Part shown: piece by piece, positions 12,143-23,797 of the stretch
Numbering within the stretch: the stretch's first letter is position 1
Layout of the letters: each line of letters begins with the position of its first letter
NCBI RefSeq assembly: GCF_001039355.2
Contig: NW_019774070.1
Span: 248,001 to 312,000 of the forward strand
Source of the DNA: Lingula anatina
Taxonomy: Eukaryota; Brachiopoda; Lingulata; Lingulida; Lingulidae
Direction of reading: 5' to 3'
Length of the DNA: 64,000 bases
The notes under the pieces: model-generated
The model's input: the letters and a program-made list of their open reading frames with translations, nothing else
The model's database searches: none
What the model was told of the DNA's origin: nothing
Translations under genes and position numbers: made by a program

Positions 12143-15100
12143 GTAAGTTTGAAATGCCCTTACATTTATTCTGTTATTTAAAATTTTTATGATCTTTGCA
12201 AATAACTTGAGGTGGAAGGGGAGGGCCGTTTTTTTTTAAATCTTTGACCGACTTTTCAGCTGTTCATTTTTCCACAAAAAGGTGCATTGAAATTCAGAAA
12301 GTTGCCATGGGGAAGGAAAAATAGTTTGAACAATCGAACTTTGATGAAAAACGGTCGTTTATGAGGACAGCTGCTTTATCATACATTAAACGTTTCATAC
12401 AAGTTGACCACACCCTTCTTACATACGCGTGAGACTCATCATTATATCTAATGATATCAAGCTGTTAAAATTGAAGATATACAGATCAGAGGAATATACA
12501 CTGACGAGTTTCATGAAGCAATCTTTTAACCTGCTCACTTACCCCACCATATAAACTGGTGGAAGGGCACCAGTTTCCGTGTATTTTCAAGGTACAAATA
12601 CATGTACAAACAGCAGCTTTGCATCAATAGCACTTACGTTTTAGATGTTTTCTGCGCACTATTTACCCCGTTCGATACGGCAAGCGGCTTGGTCTTTTTC
12701 AGTTCTATTCATGTCGCTAGAGTTGCTATTGTTTTTATTTGAAGTGCTGCAAAGAAGGTCTAAGTAGCCATGTTAGAGTTTATCAGTCGATTCAGTATTT
12801 CAGAGCATTGGAGGTAGTTCTATTCGTGTTTTCACAAATAAAATTCTGCGTTTTGTCTTAAATGGAGCTTTTGAAACCTTTTTCCTCTTTTAAAGATTAC
12901 AAAAAATATATAATCAGCTTGTTTGCCAGAGGGTTTATCTGATGGTCAGCGTTTAGTCTAAATATTTATATTCTAGTTATCTGTAATTTCCCAAACTGAA
13001 ACCGCAAAGACAAAAGGCCCGTTGGGTTTAATTTTCCAGATTGTCATTTTATAGAATGATAACTTTTTAATAACCTGCGGTGTATCTTTTTTTTCTGTGG
13101 GAAAACGGGCGTAATAAATTGCAACTTGCCGGTAGGTTTCTTTTCTATTCGAGCAGCTCCAACATTTTATTAATTTTTTGTAACTTGTGTCAATCATTTC
13201 ATGTAGTTATGAGGGTAATTTTTAGAAAAGAAATAATCCAAGTTAGAGGTAATCCCTCTCCAATATTTATTCTGTCATTCAATACTGTGAATAATTATTG
13301 CAACTGGTATGAATAACTCAGAACAAATCAGTTAATGTTTATATACTTTACGCAATGTAGGAGTAGTTTTGATTGCCGAACGGCAGTCGCGCTGCGGCTT
13401 AGTTCCAATTATGGCTGTTTGCATGTGAAATAGGGGGTGTGCTCTCCTCAATAAAATTCACGGTAAAATAATACCAAGGGGACCAACACTGCTCTAATGA
13501 AAGTTAATCTTTATTCAAAATGATAGAAATGTATCCATAAACTCCTTTATCAAATTATACCCGATTTGATTAAACTTCATGCCAGGTTGCTTGAGCATTG
13601 TTTTCGTGAGAAAATAATATTTCAATTCTTAAAAATATGCACGTTATCTATTTTCCACTTTGTGATATTATAAAGCAAATTGTAGATGGTTTGCAAGAAA
13701 AAAGTAAAAAAAAGTGTTGTTAGACATCGTGAAGAGTCAATTCTGGCAAACAAAACACTCGGGCAGAAATCAAAGCTTGTCTCTCGCTAATTTAAGAAAT
13801 GCAATCATAACAAATGAACTTATTTCGTGCAGTTTATTGATCGCCTCACTGATGGGACGAATGTAAATGTGCATCTGAGAGTCCCACACGTCCAATCAAC
13901 ATCCGATATAGATATAAACGGTGGATTTTTTTCTCGTCTGGTAGAATAGCTGGTAACTTTAAAATTCGTTGACCCAAGATGCGAGTTTGTTTTGCACTCT
14001 CAGCAAAAAGTCGTTCCTGATTTGTGTATCGAAAATGTACCTTCTTTAAAAGGGACAGACACTCAGACGGTCAAATAGGGTTCATTCAATAAAAACAATT
14101 GATTTTCCATTATGATCAAAAACATTTATATACTCATGATTTATTTACATTCGTTTTGGTTTATAGCTGAATTTTCAGGTCGAATAAATGTTCAACATTT
14201 TTCCAATGCACATTCATGAGACTACAAAATAAATGTGACTGGAAATAAGCAATCAATTCATTATGCATTCCCTTTTACTACGATTATATTTTATTAAATT
14301 TGAGGCGAATACTTTGAACGCTTTTTAATTTAATCTTATCAATCCATTTTTTATATCTTCCTTTTACCTGACGGTGTGTTAATACAGTGGTTAACTATAG
14401 AAAAATCAACGACGCGAAGATTTGACTTTTTTCTTATTTGATTTCCTCAACACGAAATGCAAATCTGATGCTTGGAATAAGTTTCGCCGTACCGCAGTGT
14501 CCGATATCACGGCTCAATACTTAAAAATATGTAAACTAAATATTTAATTCACTAAATATGTAAACTAAATATTTAATTCATCGTAATTATATTATTATAA
14601 TATTATACTTTTATAATAGTCAATTATCTTTCTTGTCGCGTTATTTTGTGTTCTAATGTTTTATGTATATTGCACCAATGAAATTACCTTTTCATTTATG
14701 TCCACAGCATTTCTATGTTTGATGGCGTGAGTTTTTCCCCTATATACCCTTACACTTGATCTGTATTTAAACAATATTCATCAGTTCTGAAAGTTTAAAG
14801 ATAAATTAACAGGTAAACCAGTTTTCCGTTTACTGTGTTATCAAAGACTGCCTATAGTATGATATATGCTGAAAAAAAGCATAACTTTTTTTTCATTGCC
14901 CATGATTCCCTTGCATGTTCTAGAGAGAATAAACCACGAAGTACCTTTTGGTATCACGCCTCATATCTATTTTTACTTTTAATTCAAGACCCCGCTTCCA
15001 AAGCTGCCTGTCCCGGATCTCCGTCGCACTATGGATAGATACTGTAAGGTCCTAAAGCCCATTATACCCGAGGACCAGTACAAGAGGGTAGAGGAGCTAG

Positions 15101-18100
15101 TAACGGACTTCTGCAAGGACGGGGGTGAGGGCGAGTATCTGCAGACGAAATTGAAGGAACTTTCAAAGGAACAAAATAACTGGGTACGTGATATTTTGTT
15201 CACTTTAGTGATTTTGAGGCACCGCGTCATACTGTAGATAATTTACAAATGGCCAAAAAAAAAGGCCTTCCGTACATCGATTCTTTCAGAACAGTGAACT
15301 GAACGAAATTTCAAACATTCAAATTAATCACCGTTATTGATTTTGGTCTTTGAGCAAAACTGCCTAAAATAAACTTCAAAGCGGTAACATTGCTTGATAA
15401 TACATTTAGTTAAATGATTTGGATTTAAGAAATTTGAAATTGTCATTTATCCGGATAACTGTTGCATGTCTTTTGATAAAGTTGCATTTCGCGTCATGAA
15501 AAGGTAACTTATGGAGAATTTATAACTAGCAGAGAAACTATCTGTTACTTTGCCTCTTTGTTTTCTTTCTCTTTTCTCATTTGAGATAAATAAAAGCAAA
15601 CATAAATATCCTCGACTTTTCGGCCCTTTATTCGAAATGACATTTTAAAAAAGGCCGAGGGAGTTTGTTTGATTCCGGTTACACATTAAGTACATGAAAC
15701 AAGCATGAAGCAATTTGATCAATCGCCCAAGGGGCTCCGACACTATTACCAGCGTCCCTGGAGATTCTTAAATCTTGTGTTATGAACTGGATAAAAACAT
15801 GATATATTTTCCAAGGAATAAAAAACGAAAAACAATTACAGACCAGTTGCAGTGAGGGAGATTACAATAATATAATCATGTTAAACTAAGCAGTCGCTCC
15901 ACATGTATCCTGCAATTTTGCACTAAAAGGATTAAACTGCGCAGTATTTTGTTCCACGAAATTCTTACGTTCTGTTCACTGAAAAAAAAAACAATATACA
16001 ATATCTCCCTTTAATTTCATCGGTAGTATTTGTTATATATTTTCCTTTAATTTCATTTGTAGTGGGATTTAATCCACTTTTTATATGATTGAAGATGATT
16101 TACACAAAGAAAAATAGAAAAACTGGTACGTATATTTCCTTCATTTTATTCCTTTTTATACTCTCCGTAGGCTTATAACTGGTGGTTGGACGATATGTAT
16201 ATGAAAGCCAGGCTCCCTCTACCGGTCAACTCCAACCCAGGAATGGTGTTCCCTCGGGTACATTTCCAAGATCAGAAAGAACACTTTAGGTAAAGTAGAA
16301 AATATGTCGCTGTTGTGTAATGATCGTATTTTGCGGGAGTTGGAGTAAGTACGTTAGAATCTTAATTAAAACCACTGTTTTCAAGTGCAAGTTAGCAATG
16401 AAATATGATTATGTGTCTTTTATAGTTTTTATTTTTGGAAAGAAGATAACTCGGTAACACTGACGGCGTAAATGGAAGTTCGTGACTTAGCGAAATGATG
16501 TCTTTTTTCTCAATCAGTTGGGAAGGGAATAATTCAAATCAGTTTTTTTTTTGTTTTCACGACCAATACTGTCTTACACTTGTGCACGTAAAAATACCGC
16601 GGTATTATTTTTTTATATACTGATTCCTGATTGATCATTTTCAGGTTTGCGGCACGACTGATATCCGGAATTTTAGACTATAAAACTATTATTGACGCGT
16701 ACGTATCACACCATTACTGATATTAATTTATAGGCTAACATAACATAGTATATAATCCTAAATGAGTAAAAAGTTACCAAATTTACACAGTGACATATAT
16801 GGTAATCTCTTAGACCATAACTTTTGTTTTTTATCTAATCAAATTCAGATGAAATTACGTAAAATTACAAGCGTATCCATCTTAAATGATAGGCGTATTG
16901 TTTCAAATAAAGATAACTGCGTACGGTCGAAAAACAAAAACGCTTGTGGAGTTCACTTTTTGCTCATCACTATGGCGTATACTTTGCCGTTTTAGGCGAG
17001 GGTTGCCAGTGGACAGGGCTAACCACTTAGAGAAAGGGCAGCCTTTGTGTATGGAGCAATACTATAGACTGTTCTCCAGCTACAGGATACCTGGCGTTAA
17101 TAAAGACACGCTCGTGACTCCTAGTGGAAAACTGCTGCCGGAACCAGAACATATTATTGTTATATGCAGAAACCAGGTAAATGGTATTTGAGCGTTTAGT
17201 CAAAATAACTTACTTTGTGACATTAATATCGACTAAAATGTACCTTGTGTGTTTTCAATGGGAATTCAATGTGCACATACTACTACTATTGTCACGTACT
17301 TATATTAAAATATCCCAATACAATAGTTTACGTGTGCTTTTGTGAGTAATGTTGTACCCGAAGTTTGCAAAGTATTACATTTAAAAAAAAACTTTCTTTT
17401 TCTTCCAGTATTTTGTGTTAGATGTGATAGTGAACTTTATGCGGCTGAGCGAGGACAATCTCCACTCTCAGTTGGAGCGGATAATGAAAGAAGCGATAGC
17501 TGGGGAGGGCGAGGCCAACAACGAGATGGTGGGGCTGCTCACCAGTGCTGATAGGGACAGCTGGGCCAGGGCGAGGATGAGACTCATGCAAGGCAAATAC
17601 TCGTTTTTTTTCCTTGTCATGTTCTTTTGACTCTCGTTTGAATTCATATCTATCCCGTAGTCTGGTGGACCATTGTGGGCACCACAGATGACCTGACAAC
17701 CAGCCCCTTCCATTCCACTCACATCTCTTGCCTACCTCATGACTGCACCCAATTCCATGTCTGTTTACTCCCAGATTGTGCCCTCCTGGACTACTGAAAA
17801 AGTCACGTAAAACATTAATTAAAAATGATCCAATACATGCTTATTGATTCTCCTGGAAACTCTTCTTTTTCAGATTCCACCAATCGAGATTCCTTAGACA
17901 TGATAGAGCGCTGTATATTCATTCTCAGTTTAGACAAGGGAATCCCGTTGTCCTTCAACCATCAGAACAGTATTGACGAAACGTCTATGAATCTTCGTGA
18001 CGACGTGTCCCTGGCGTGCCAGATGCTACACGGTATGGGGAGCAAACTGAACAGTGCCAATAGATGGTTTGACAAGACCATGCAGGTATGACACGAGTAA

Positions 18101-19050
18101 ATAACAGGGTGACGGACTTGTAATAGGCATTTCATTTATCACTTTCAATTTGTGGTTTTAGAAAAGTCATTTTAGTACGGTGTTTTAGATTTTCAAGTAC
18201 CATATATAAATGGTACGGATTTAAAGAATCTGTTGATTTTTCAATGCAATTACAGAAAATCAGTGAAGGTCAAAGCAACGAATAGATAGAAGATTATTCA
18301 TTGATTCTCTGCAGATTATAGTCTATTGCTTTTTCAGTTTATCGTATGCGAAGATGGCGCTTGCGGATTGAACTACGAGCATTCACCGTCAGAGGGCATT
18401 GCTGTCATCAAACTAATAGAACATTTACTGACGTATATGTGAGTAACGTTTCAAAATTTGCAAAATGTGCTCTGTATCCAGTTTTTCCATAACTTATCCA
18501 TAAGATTTAAAACTGAGTAGATAAGATTCGCGAACGTCATGGAATCGATAAATACTGGGTCATATCAAAATTCTGTTTGTAAAATCTACAATGTTAAACA
18601 GCAGTTATATATAATTATGCTCTAGGGAAGAAGTTCGAGTGAAGAAGCTGGTAAGAATGCATTCTCTGTGCGAGTTACCGTATCCCAGAAAGCTGCACTG
18701 GAAACTCACCCCAGAGACCGCGCAGGACATTGCCGCGGCCGATGTTCACCTTAACAAGTTCGTATTGTCAAACTGTAAAAACTAAAATTTTGAATACTTG
18801 CAGTTATCGCATTGGTACTGTAAAAACTTAAGTGGTCAAAACATAAATATTCTATGTCATAAATAACAAACCTTTTTAATTTTCATTGTAAAATACAGGT
18901 TAAACCCCAAACACAGTTAATGGATAAAAAGACAAAACAATAGATTTTAAAAAATAATAGTTAAAGCTAATGCATGTAGTCAAATAAAGATATGATGTTA
19001 GTATAATTGCGAGAAATTAATTTTTTCAAATATTACATTTCTCACTCTCT

Positions 19051-19081
<31 letters not shown>

Positions 19082-21698
19082 GCAGAATCATATCAAATCT
19101 CGATTTATTTGTGCTACGATATGAAAAGTTTGGTCGAGATTTCCCCAAAAGTCAAAAGATGAGCCCAGATTCATTCATTCAACTAGCCCTCCAGTTAACA
19201 CAGTACAAGTAAGATTTAATTTTTTTTTCTTTTTTAAGTGTTACTTAATTTGTCCTTAATACAAAGACTTTGATTAGAATCGTTCGTGCATAAGATATAA
19301 TTACAAACAAATTACAAAATACAATTGCATAAATGGGTATCCAGTGAAAACTTTATTTTCTTTTCTGTCTATCAATTCATTAATTTATTTACTTTGAACA
19401 TTAATTCAGATCATTTATTTATTCGTGCATCATTTCATTATTCTCCATTTTACAGAGTCCACGGTCGGCTAGTGTCTACGTACGAGAGTGCTTCCACGCG
19501 CCGCTTCCGTGAAGGAAGGGTGGATAACATCAGGGCCAATTCTGTCCAGGCGCTGGCCTGGGTAAAGACTATGACGGGGAAGGTAACAGCCACGGTATGT
19601 AGAACACCGTGAACGTGGTTTTCTCTTTAACGGGAGAGGAGGGAGGAGAAGGGAGAAAAGTAAGGGGTTGCCTTCGTTTCAGTCCCAGGGCCTGGGTTAT
19701 GGCTACGATAGGGAGGCTCCACCTTTGGTTAGTTGCTAAGCGCAGTGACTATCTAGGCCCTTTTTAACTTACATGTATATTAAAGGGATAACAACTGTTC
19801 ATTTTGGTCAAAAAATGAATTTTCCTGGTGTAAACAACAATTTTCCCATGCTCACCAATAGTTAATGAATCCATTTCTACATTCAAAGTTAGTCCATGTT
19901 TTTTTCTAAAAAGATTGTTTTTTCTAATACTCTCTTAAGAGATTATTATTACAGAGTATAACCATCTGTGGAGGTCACATGGTCCGATGGCAACACAGAT
20001 TTCAAAATTATTGCTTTAACTTGCTGTTTTTGTGGTAAAATAGAATATATATATTATACTTCTATGAGTTGTTTACAATTTTTTTACTGTAAAATATAGA
20101 TCTCGTACGAAGAGTTGTTATCCCTTTAAGTGTAAACTGATTATTTCATAAATCTTATAAAGTAAGAAAGGAAAGTAAATCAGGATACGGTCAACGTTGG
20201 ATACCTTGGTACAGATATATATTTCCTATATAATACTCGTAAAAATCGGTATGCATAATATCTGTCTAAGGTCAACCCCTTTTGTTTTAATAGATCTATA
20301 TTGTTGGATTTTAAACAAAAAGAATCATCTTATTTATAGGACGAAGAAAAAATGACACTATTCCGAGAGGCTTTAGAGTCGCAACAAGAATTTATGATAC
20401 AGGTTCGTCTTTATATATACATTATGATGTTAAGACTTATTATTTCAATAAATGTTCATCCTTTTGTCAAATACAGATGAATGAAATGAAAATACATTTT
20501 AAGACCATGAACTGTGGTTTAAAAAATGGAACCGTGTGGCAGTGAACATAAGTAGGCCCTTTTTATTGTACACTATCTCAAATATAACAAATACACTATT
20601 GCAAAAGAAACAACTAGAATTGTCTTAAGACACATGGTGTTAGCATTAAGAATTTTATTATTTTTTCCCTTCAAGACAATCTTGGGTCACGGCATAGACT
20701 GCCATCTACTGGGCCTGAAGGAACTGGCGTTGGAGTTGGAGCGTCCACTCCACGAACTTTTTACCGATGAGACCTACACGATTGCCAATCAGTTCCCCCT
20801 CTCCACCAGCCAGGTAAGACAATCGAAAAGTTTGGCGAGAATTATTTGAAATGGAGACACTCCAGCCAAATAGATATCAGACAAACGAAGATTCACTTGT
20901 AGTAGTGTAAAAACAGTAATAAATCATTCCACCGGGTTAATTTCGTACCGTAATTCAATTCAAAGATCAGTAGGCTACTGGAGTACATATACTTTTATGC
21001 AAACTGCAGTTGAGCAATTAATGTTGACATGACATTTTATTTACCTACAATCTATGACCGCAAGAAATGTTCACGTTACTCAAAAATCCCGGTTCATTCC
21101 TGGAGCGCATACACAATAGTATAGAAACAGTTAATAAGATATGATCGACACCGTTGCCAGTCAAATTATTTCACCTGTAAAAACGCATTTTGCATAATGT
21201 AATGTCCACGACCTCAAAATTGTTCTGCACAAAATCAAATGCTTAATTTTTTGGTCAGTTATTTCTGATCTTCAGAACTGTGTTAACAAATGACCGGTGG
21301 CCAACCTTTGGACATAACCAGCCGTTAAACCACACATACCAATCTAAAATTACATCGTTATTCAGGTTCCCACAAGTATGGATGCCTTCATGTGCTACGG
21401 CCCTGTGGTCCCAGACGGCTATGGCTGCGCCTACAACCCGCACCCAGACTACATCCTTGTCGCCATCACGTCCCTCAAGGACAGCGAAAAGACGAGCTCC
21501 GATTTATTCGGTTATACGCTGGAAGGGTGTTTTAATGAAATGTACGAGCTCTGTATGAGACTTAACCCTACCCAGACAGTGCCAGTGGAAATAAAAAATG
21601 GCTCAAACGGTGTTGAGAAACCGATGTCCTCGCAGAAGTCGAGGCTTGTACGTCAGAAGGAAGCGTGTTCTGAGTCGCCTCCACAAAATGGGATATGA
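12065..21698 (+). CDS. ChAT: Choline O-acetyltransferase (ChAT), 14 coding exons
   Basis: The enzyme makes acetylcholine from choline and acetyl-CoA in cholinergic nerve terminals. The exons are 12065-12142, 14989-15183, 16171-16289, 16645-16698, 16996-17176, 17409-17592, 17874-18085, 18338-18438, 18626-18757, 19086-19208, 19456-19594, 20340-20402, 20676-20813 and 21366-21698. Joined, they give 2052 nt, or 683 residues, within the usual animal ChAT range. Carnitine/choline acyltransferase signatures are in order: LPKLPVP (30-35 region), [31 protein letters not shown], the catalytic-histidine motif YEHSPSEG with His356, [18 protein letters not shown] near the CoA/choline pocket, and STSQVPT (570-576) followed by [16 protein letters not shown]. 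Reading phase is preserved across every junction. The identity as ChAT rather than a carnitine acyltransferase rests on overall similarity to animal ChAT and on the adjacent VAChT. Confidence 0.97.
12143..14988 (+). other. ChAT: ChAT intron 1
   Basis: A 2.8-kb AT-rich intron between GTAAGT and a TTTTAATTCAAG acceptor. It contains a perfect 9-bp hairpin (AAACTGGTG / CACCAGTTT, 12553-12576). Near 14525-14580 there is a 29-bp tandem duplication containing ATATGTAAACTAAATATTTA. No internal coding exon was recognised. Confidence 0.8.
14525..14580. repeat. Two-copy 29-bp tandem repeat in ChAT intron 1
   Basis: The block around ATATGTAAACTAAATATTTA occurs twice with a 29-bp period and nearly no mismatches, indicating a recent duplication. 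Confidence 0.85.
17409..17592 (+). CDS. ChAT: ChAT exon 6, ends at a GC splice donor
   Basis: This exon encodes [18 protein letters not shown] through [20 protein letters not shown]. Homology to the conserved DSTNRDS motif that opens exon 7 fixes the junction as CAAG|GCAAAT, a GC donor rather than GT. Nearby GT dinucleotides would shift the frame or insert extra residues. The downstream acceptor TTTTTCAG at 17873 is normal. Confidence 0.85.
18338..18438 (+). CDS. ChAT: ChAT exon 8, catalytic histidine exon
   Basis: The exon encodes [20 protein letters not shown], where His356 in EHSPSEG corresponds to the general-base histidine of the carnitine/choline acyltransferase family. It begins in phase 0 after TTTTTCAG and ends two bases into a codon at a GTGAGT donor. 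The motif is intact, so the enzyme is expected to be active. Confidence 0.93.
19054..19081 (+). repeat. ChAT: (T)28 tract forming the polypyrimidine tract of a ChAT acceptor
   Basis: A run of 28 T, preceded by a CT-rich stretch, abuts the GCAG acceptor of ChAT exon 10. It serves as the polypyrimidine tract and is likely to vary in length by slippage. Confidence 0.9.
19456..19594 (+). CDS. ChAT: ChAT exon 11, two in-frame donor choices
   Basis: This exon carries [18 protein letters not shown], part of the substrate pocket. Two GT donors lie 12 nt apart: AAG|GTAACA after 19582 and ACG|GTATGT after 19594. Both keep phase 0 and differ by four residues (VTAT). The downstream donor fits the donor consensus better and gives a length closer to vertebrate ChAT, so I chose 19594. 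Confidence 0.75.
19780..20129. mobile_element. 350-bp inverted-repeat element (MITE-like, TTAA ends) in ChAT intron 11
   Basis: The ends TTAAAGGGATAACAACT (19780-19796) and AGTTGTTATCCCTTTAA (20113-20129) are perfect 17-bp inverted repeats. Both outer four bases read TTAA, the target duplicated by piggyBac-type transposases. The inside is AT-rich with no reading frame. It lies wholly inside the intron 19595-20339. This looks like a non-autonomous DNA transposon; assignment to the piggyBac superfamily is inferred from TTAA alone. Confidence 0.7.
21366..21698 (+). CDS. ChAT: ChAT terminal coding exon
   Basis: It begins [20 protein letters not shown], the strongly conserved end of the catalytic core, and stops at TGA (21696-21698). 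The last 40 or so residues are a divergent, Lys/Ser-rich tail without a recognised motif, as is common in ChAT. Confidence 0.95.
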   Translation, partial: VPTSMDAFMCYGPVVPDGYGCAYNPHPDYILVAITSLKDSEKTSSDLFGYTLEGCFNEMYELCMRLNPTQTVPVEIKNGSNGVEKPMSSQKSRLVRQKEACSESPPQNGI

Positions 21699-22234
21699 AT
21701 ATGATTAACTCAAGGAACAGACGTAATTGCGTAAAATATAAGGCTACAAGTATGACAGTAAAACGAGCTGTTGCAAAATGCCAAATGTTATGGTGTTAAA
21801 GTAGCAATATTAATGTGGTGTTTTGGATGTGGAAACCAGATAGGACACCTTATTAAACGTAGAAAATATTACTGAAGAGAATATGACTGTTTGTTTTATC
21901 GCACAGGGTACAGTAGTAGCGTAACGTAGAATTTTGACGCTTAGGTCTAGTGCTACATGTACTTGTATATACTGTGTTAGAAACAGATCACTCCAAAGTG
22001 CCAAGTTTAAATACACCTAGGTGAGACCTCTGCAATATTGTACAGAAGCCTTTAGGTGAAGAAATGTTTGGTGTGTTTTGAAAACATATTTATGATAATG
22101 ATGATAAAAATTATGTATCCATGGAACGTATATAAATAACCTTGCATGCATATTAAATATGCATTTTGTGTTTATCTTTTGTGTAAACAAATGATACGTT
22201 ACTGCATAATATTTTTGAGCACCGTGTTATGTTT

Positions 22235-22237
<3 letters not shown>

Positions 22238-22269
<32 letters not shown>
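22238..22269. repeat. (GA)n microsatellite
   Basis: A perfect GA dinucleotide run of about 32 bp in the presumed ChAT 3' untranslated region. Confidence 0.95.
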
Positions 22270-22271
<2 letters not shown>

Positions 22272-22408
22272 AGTGATATACAAATTGTTCTGTATAGATA
22301 TGAATATGGGAAATATTTTCCTTGTTATAAAATGATATACCGCTAGCGGTTGGTGTTACTGTGCATTCATCATGTGGTTGAATAATTATTAAACATTTAT
22401 TGGCATGC

Positions 22409-22414
22409 AATAAA
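22409..22414 (+). terminator. ChAT: Candidate ChAT polyadenylation signal
   Basis: An AATAAA hexamer about 710 bp after the ChAT stop codon. Confidence 0.45.
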
Positions 22415-23057
22415 ATAAATCACGGATATTTCAGAATGGAAGTGTTAAGTTGTATATAGAACTTTTTCCGGTCGCAACACGCATACGTCTACATATTGAG
22501 ACTTTTCTTACATGATCTTACATGATTTACCTGTACATACCACTTGACTTGCATCTAATGCAAAAAATTAAGACGTTCAGTTTACTATTTTGCTGAATTA
22601 CAGTATTTGATTCATCACAAAAACTCTTGCTTTATATCCAAGGAACGTGTCTAGGGTTTTATAAATGGGAATTCAGCTACCTTTTAGGATTTTTTACTTT
22701 AAAAATGTCCTCTCACATAAATTCGATATTTTTCATTTTTATATACACAAAAACCTAGCAATCATTATTTAATTCGGCTTTTGGTCGTATCTTTAAAATC
22801 TAAAGCGCCAGAAACTCACCAAACCACTAAGAACTTCAGTCTTCAAAATAGGCACAGAGGCAAAAACAGTTTTGTGCAATAGTGTAATTTACTTTAAAGA
22901 AAAGACCATCTCTAGACGTAAACTGGTAGATGTTGTTATCAAGAATCTTGATGTCTCAGTCCCAGATATACACTAACGTACTTTTCTTTCCTTCTCTTAT
23001 TAGAATCTCTGTCTTTTTTTGTGTCCTGGAAATACAATTATATACACACTTTTTGTG

Positions 23058-23113
<56 letters not shown>
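23058..23113. repeat. Compound (CA)n(GA)n microsatellite
   Basis: About eight CA units pass directly into about twenty GA units, giving a compound dinucleotide repeat of 56 bp. Confidence 0.95.
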
Positions 23114-23116
<3 letters not shown>

Positions 23117-23231
23117 GGCAGCAGTTTATGTACTTAAAAACTGCTTAAATGCATTGCGCCATGCACTGTAGGGCCTATAGTTTTAATTTTTCAATCACTG
23201 CTGTTAAGTGCCAAATAAGAGTTACTTACAT

Positions 23232-23260
23232 CAGGGAATTATATCCGATATAATTCCCTG
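23232..23260. repeat. Perfect 13-bp hairpin between ChAT and talin
   Basis: The arms CAGGGAATTATAT and ATATAATTCCCTG are exact inverted repeats around a 3-base CCG centre. No transposon-like flanking duplication was seen. It could form a cruciform, or an RNA hairpin if transcribed. Confidence 0.9.
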
Positions 23261-23565
23261 CTTACATAAAGGCCTCCACAGCATGAATTGAGTATAACGG
23301 AAATTCTTTATTTGGGGCTCTGTCTATCATTGAGTTAGTTGAGTGTTGTAGATTGTGAAGCTCAGTCACATCGCTGAGGTTGTGGGCAGTATTGTGTTAG
23401 TTAAGATGAATGTGTTACTGACTGCACCTACCAGTGCCTGGTGAGTAATTAACCTGTTCCCACCAAATTGCGATTAGGACATTCAAAATTGATAACTTGT
23501 TTAATGAGAAGAGACTCTATAAATACAGGATGAGTAGCAGAAATCTAATCATCATTATTTAAATA

Positions 23566-23797
23566 CAGTGGCGGATTTAGAGGGGGGTGGGGGTCAGGGG
23601 GTCCTGACCCCCCCTTCGGTTTCTAAAAAATATCACACCAATATTCCCCTCTTAAAATGAGAATTTTGACTAGCTAAATCATAGTTCTAAACCGTACCAA
23701 AGGGTAATGTTTGCTCTCCAAAACACCAAATGATGGTCGGCTTCGCATCCGAGGCCTCTCGTCCCCCCCCCGTCAAATAATCCTGGATCCGCCCCTG
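23566..23797. mobile_element. 232-bp inverted-repeat element with 5-bp target duplication
   Basis: The element starts CAGTGGCGGATTTAG and ends CTGGATCCGCCCCTG, imperfect terminal inverted repeats. It is flanked on both sides by AAATA (23561-23565 and 23798-23802), which looks like a target-site duplication. The inside includes an own hairpin (GGGGGTCAGG near CCTGACCCCC) and no reading frame. Elements beginning CAGTGGCGGAT are typical of short non-autonomous DNA transposons in invertebrates. The superfamily is not certain. Confidence 0.75.

Larger units (their letters stand above)
21699..22430 (+). other. ChAT: ChAT 3' untranslated region (candidate)
   Basis: After the stop codon there is AT-rich sequence with a (GA)n run. 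A canonical AATAAA lies at 22409-22414, followed by a second overlapping ATAAAT. Cleavage shortly after this is the simplest 3' end for ChAT, about 0.7 kb past the stop. Confidence 0.5.

Noticed and set aside
16000-16070. Two acceptor-like blocks (TTTAATTTCAT..GTAG) before ChAT exon 3
   Set aside because: Neither is followed by an open, conserved coding block, and the true exon begins at 16171 with homology. They are likely a short local duplication.
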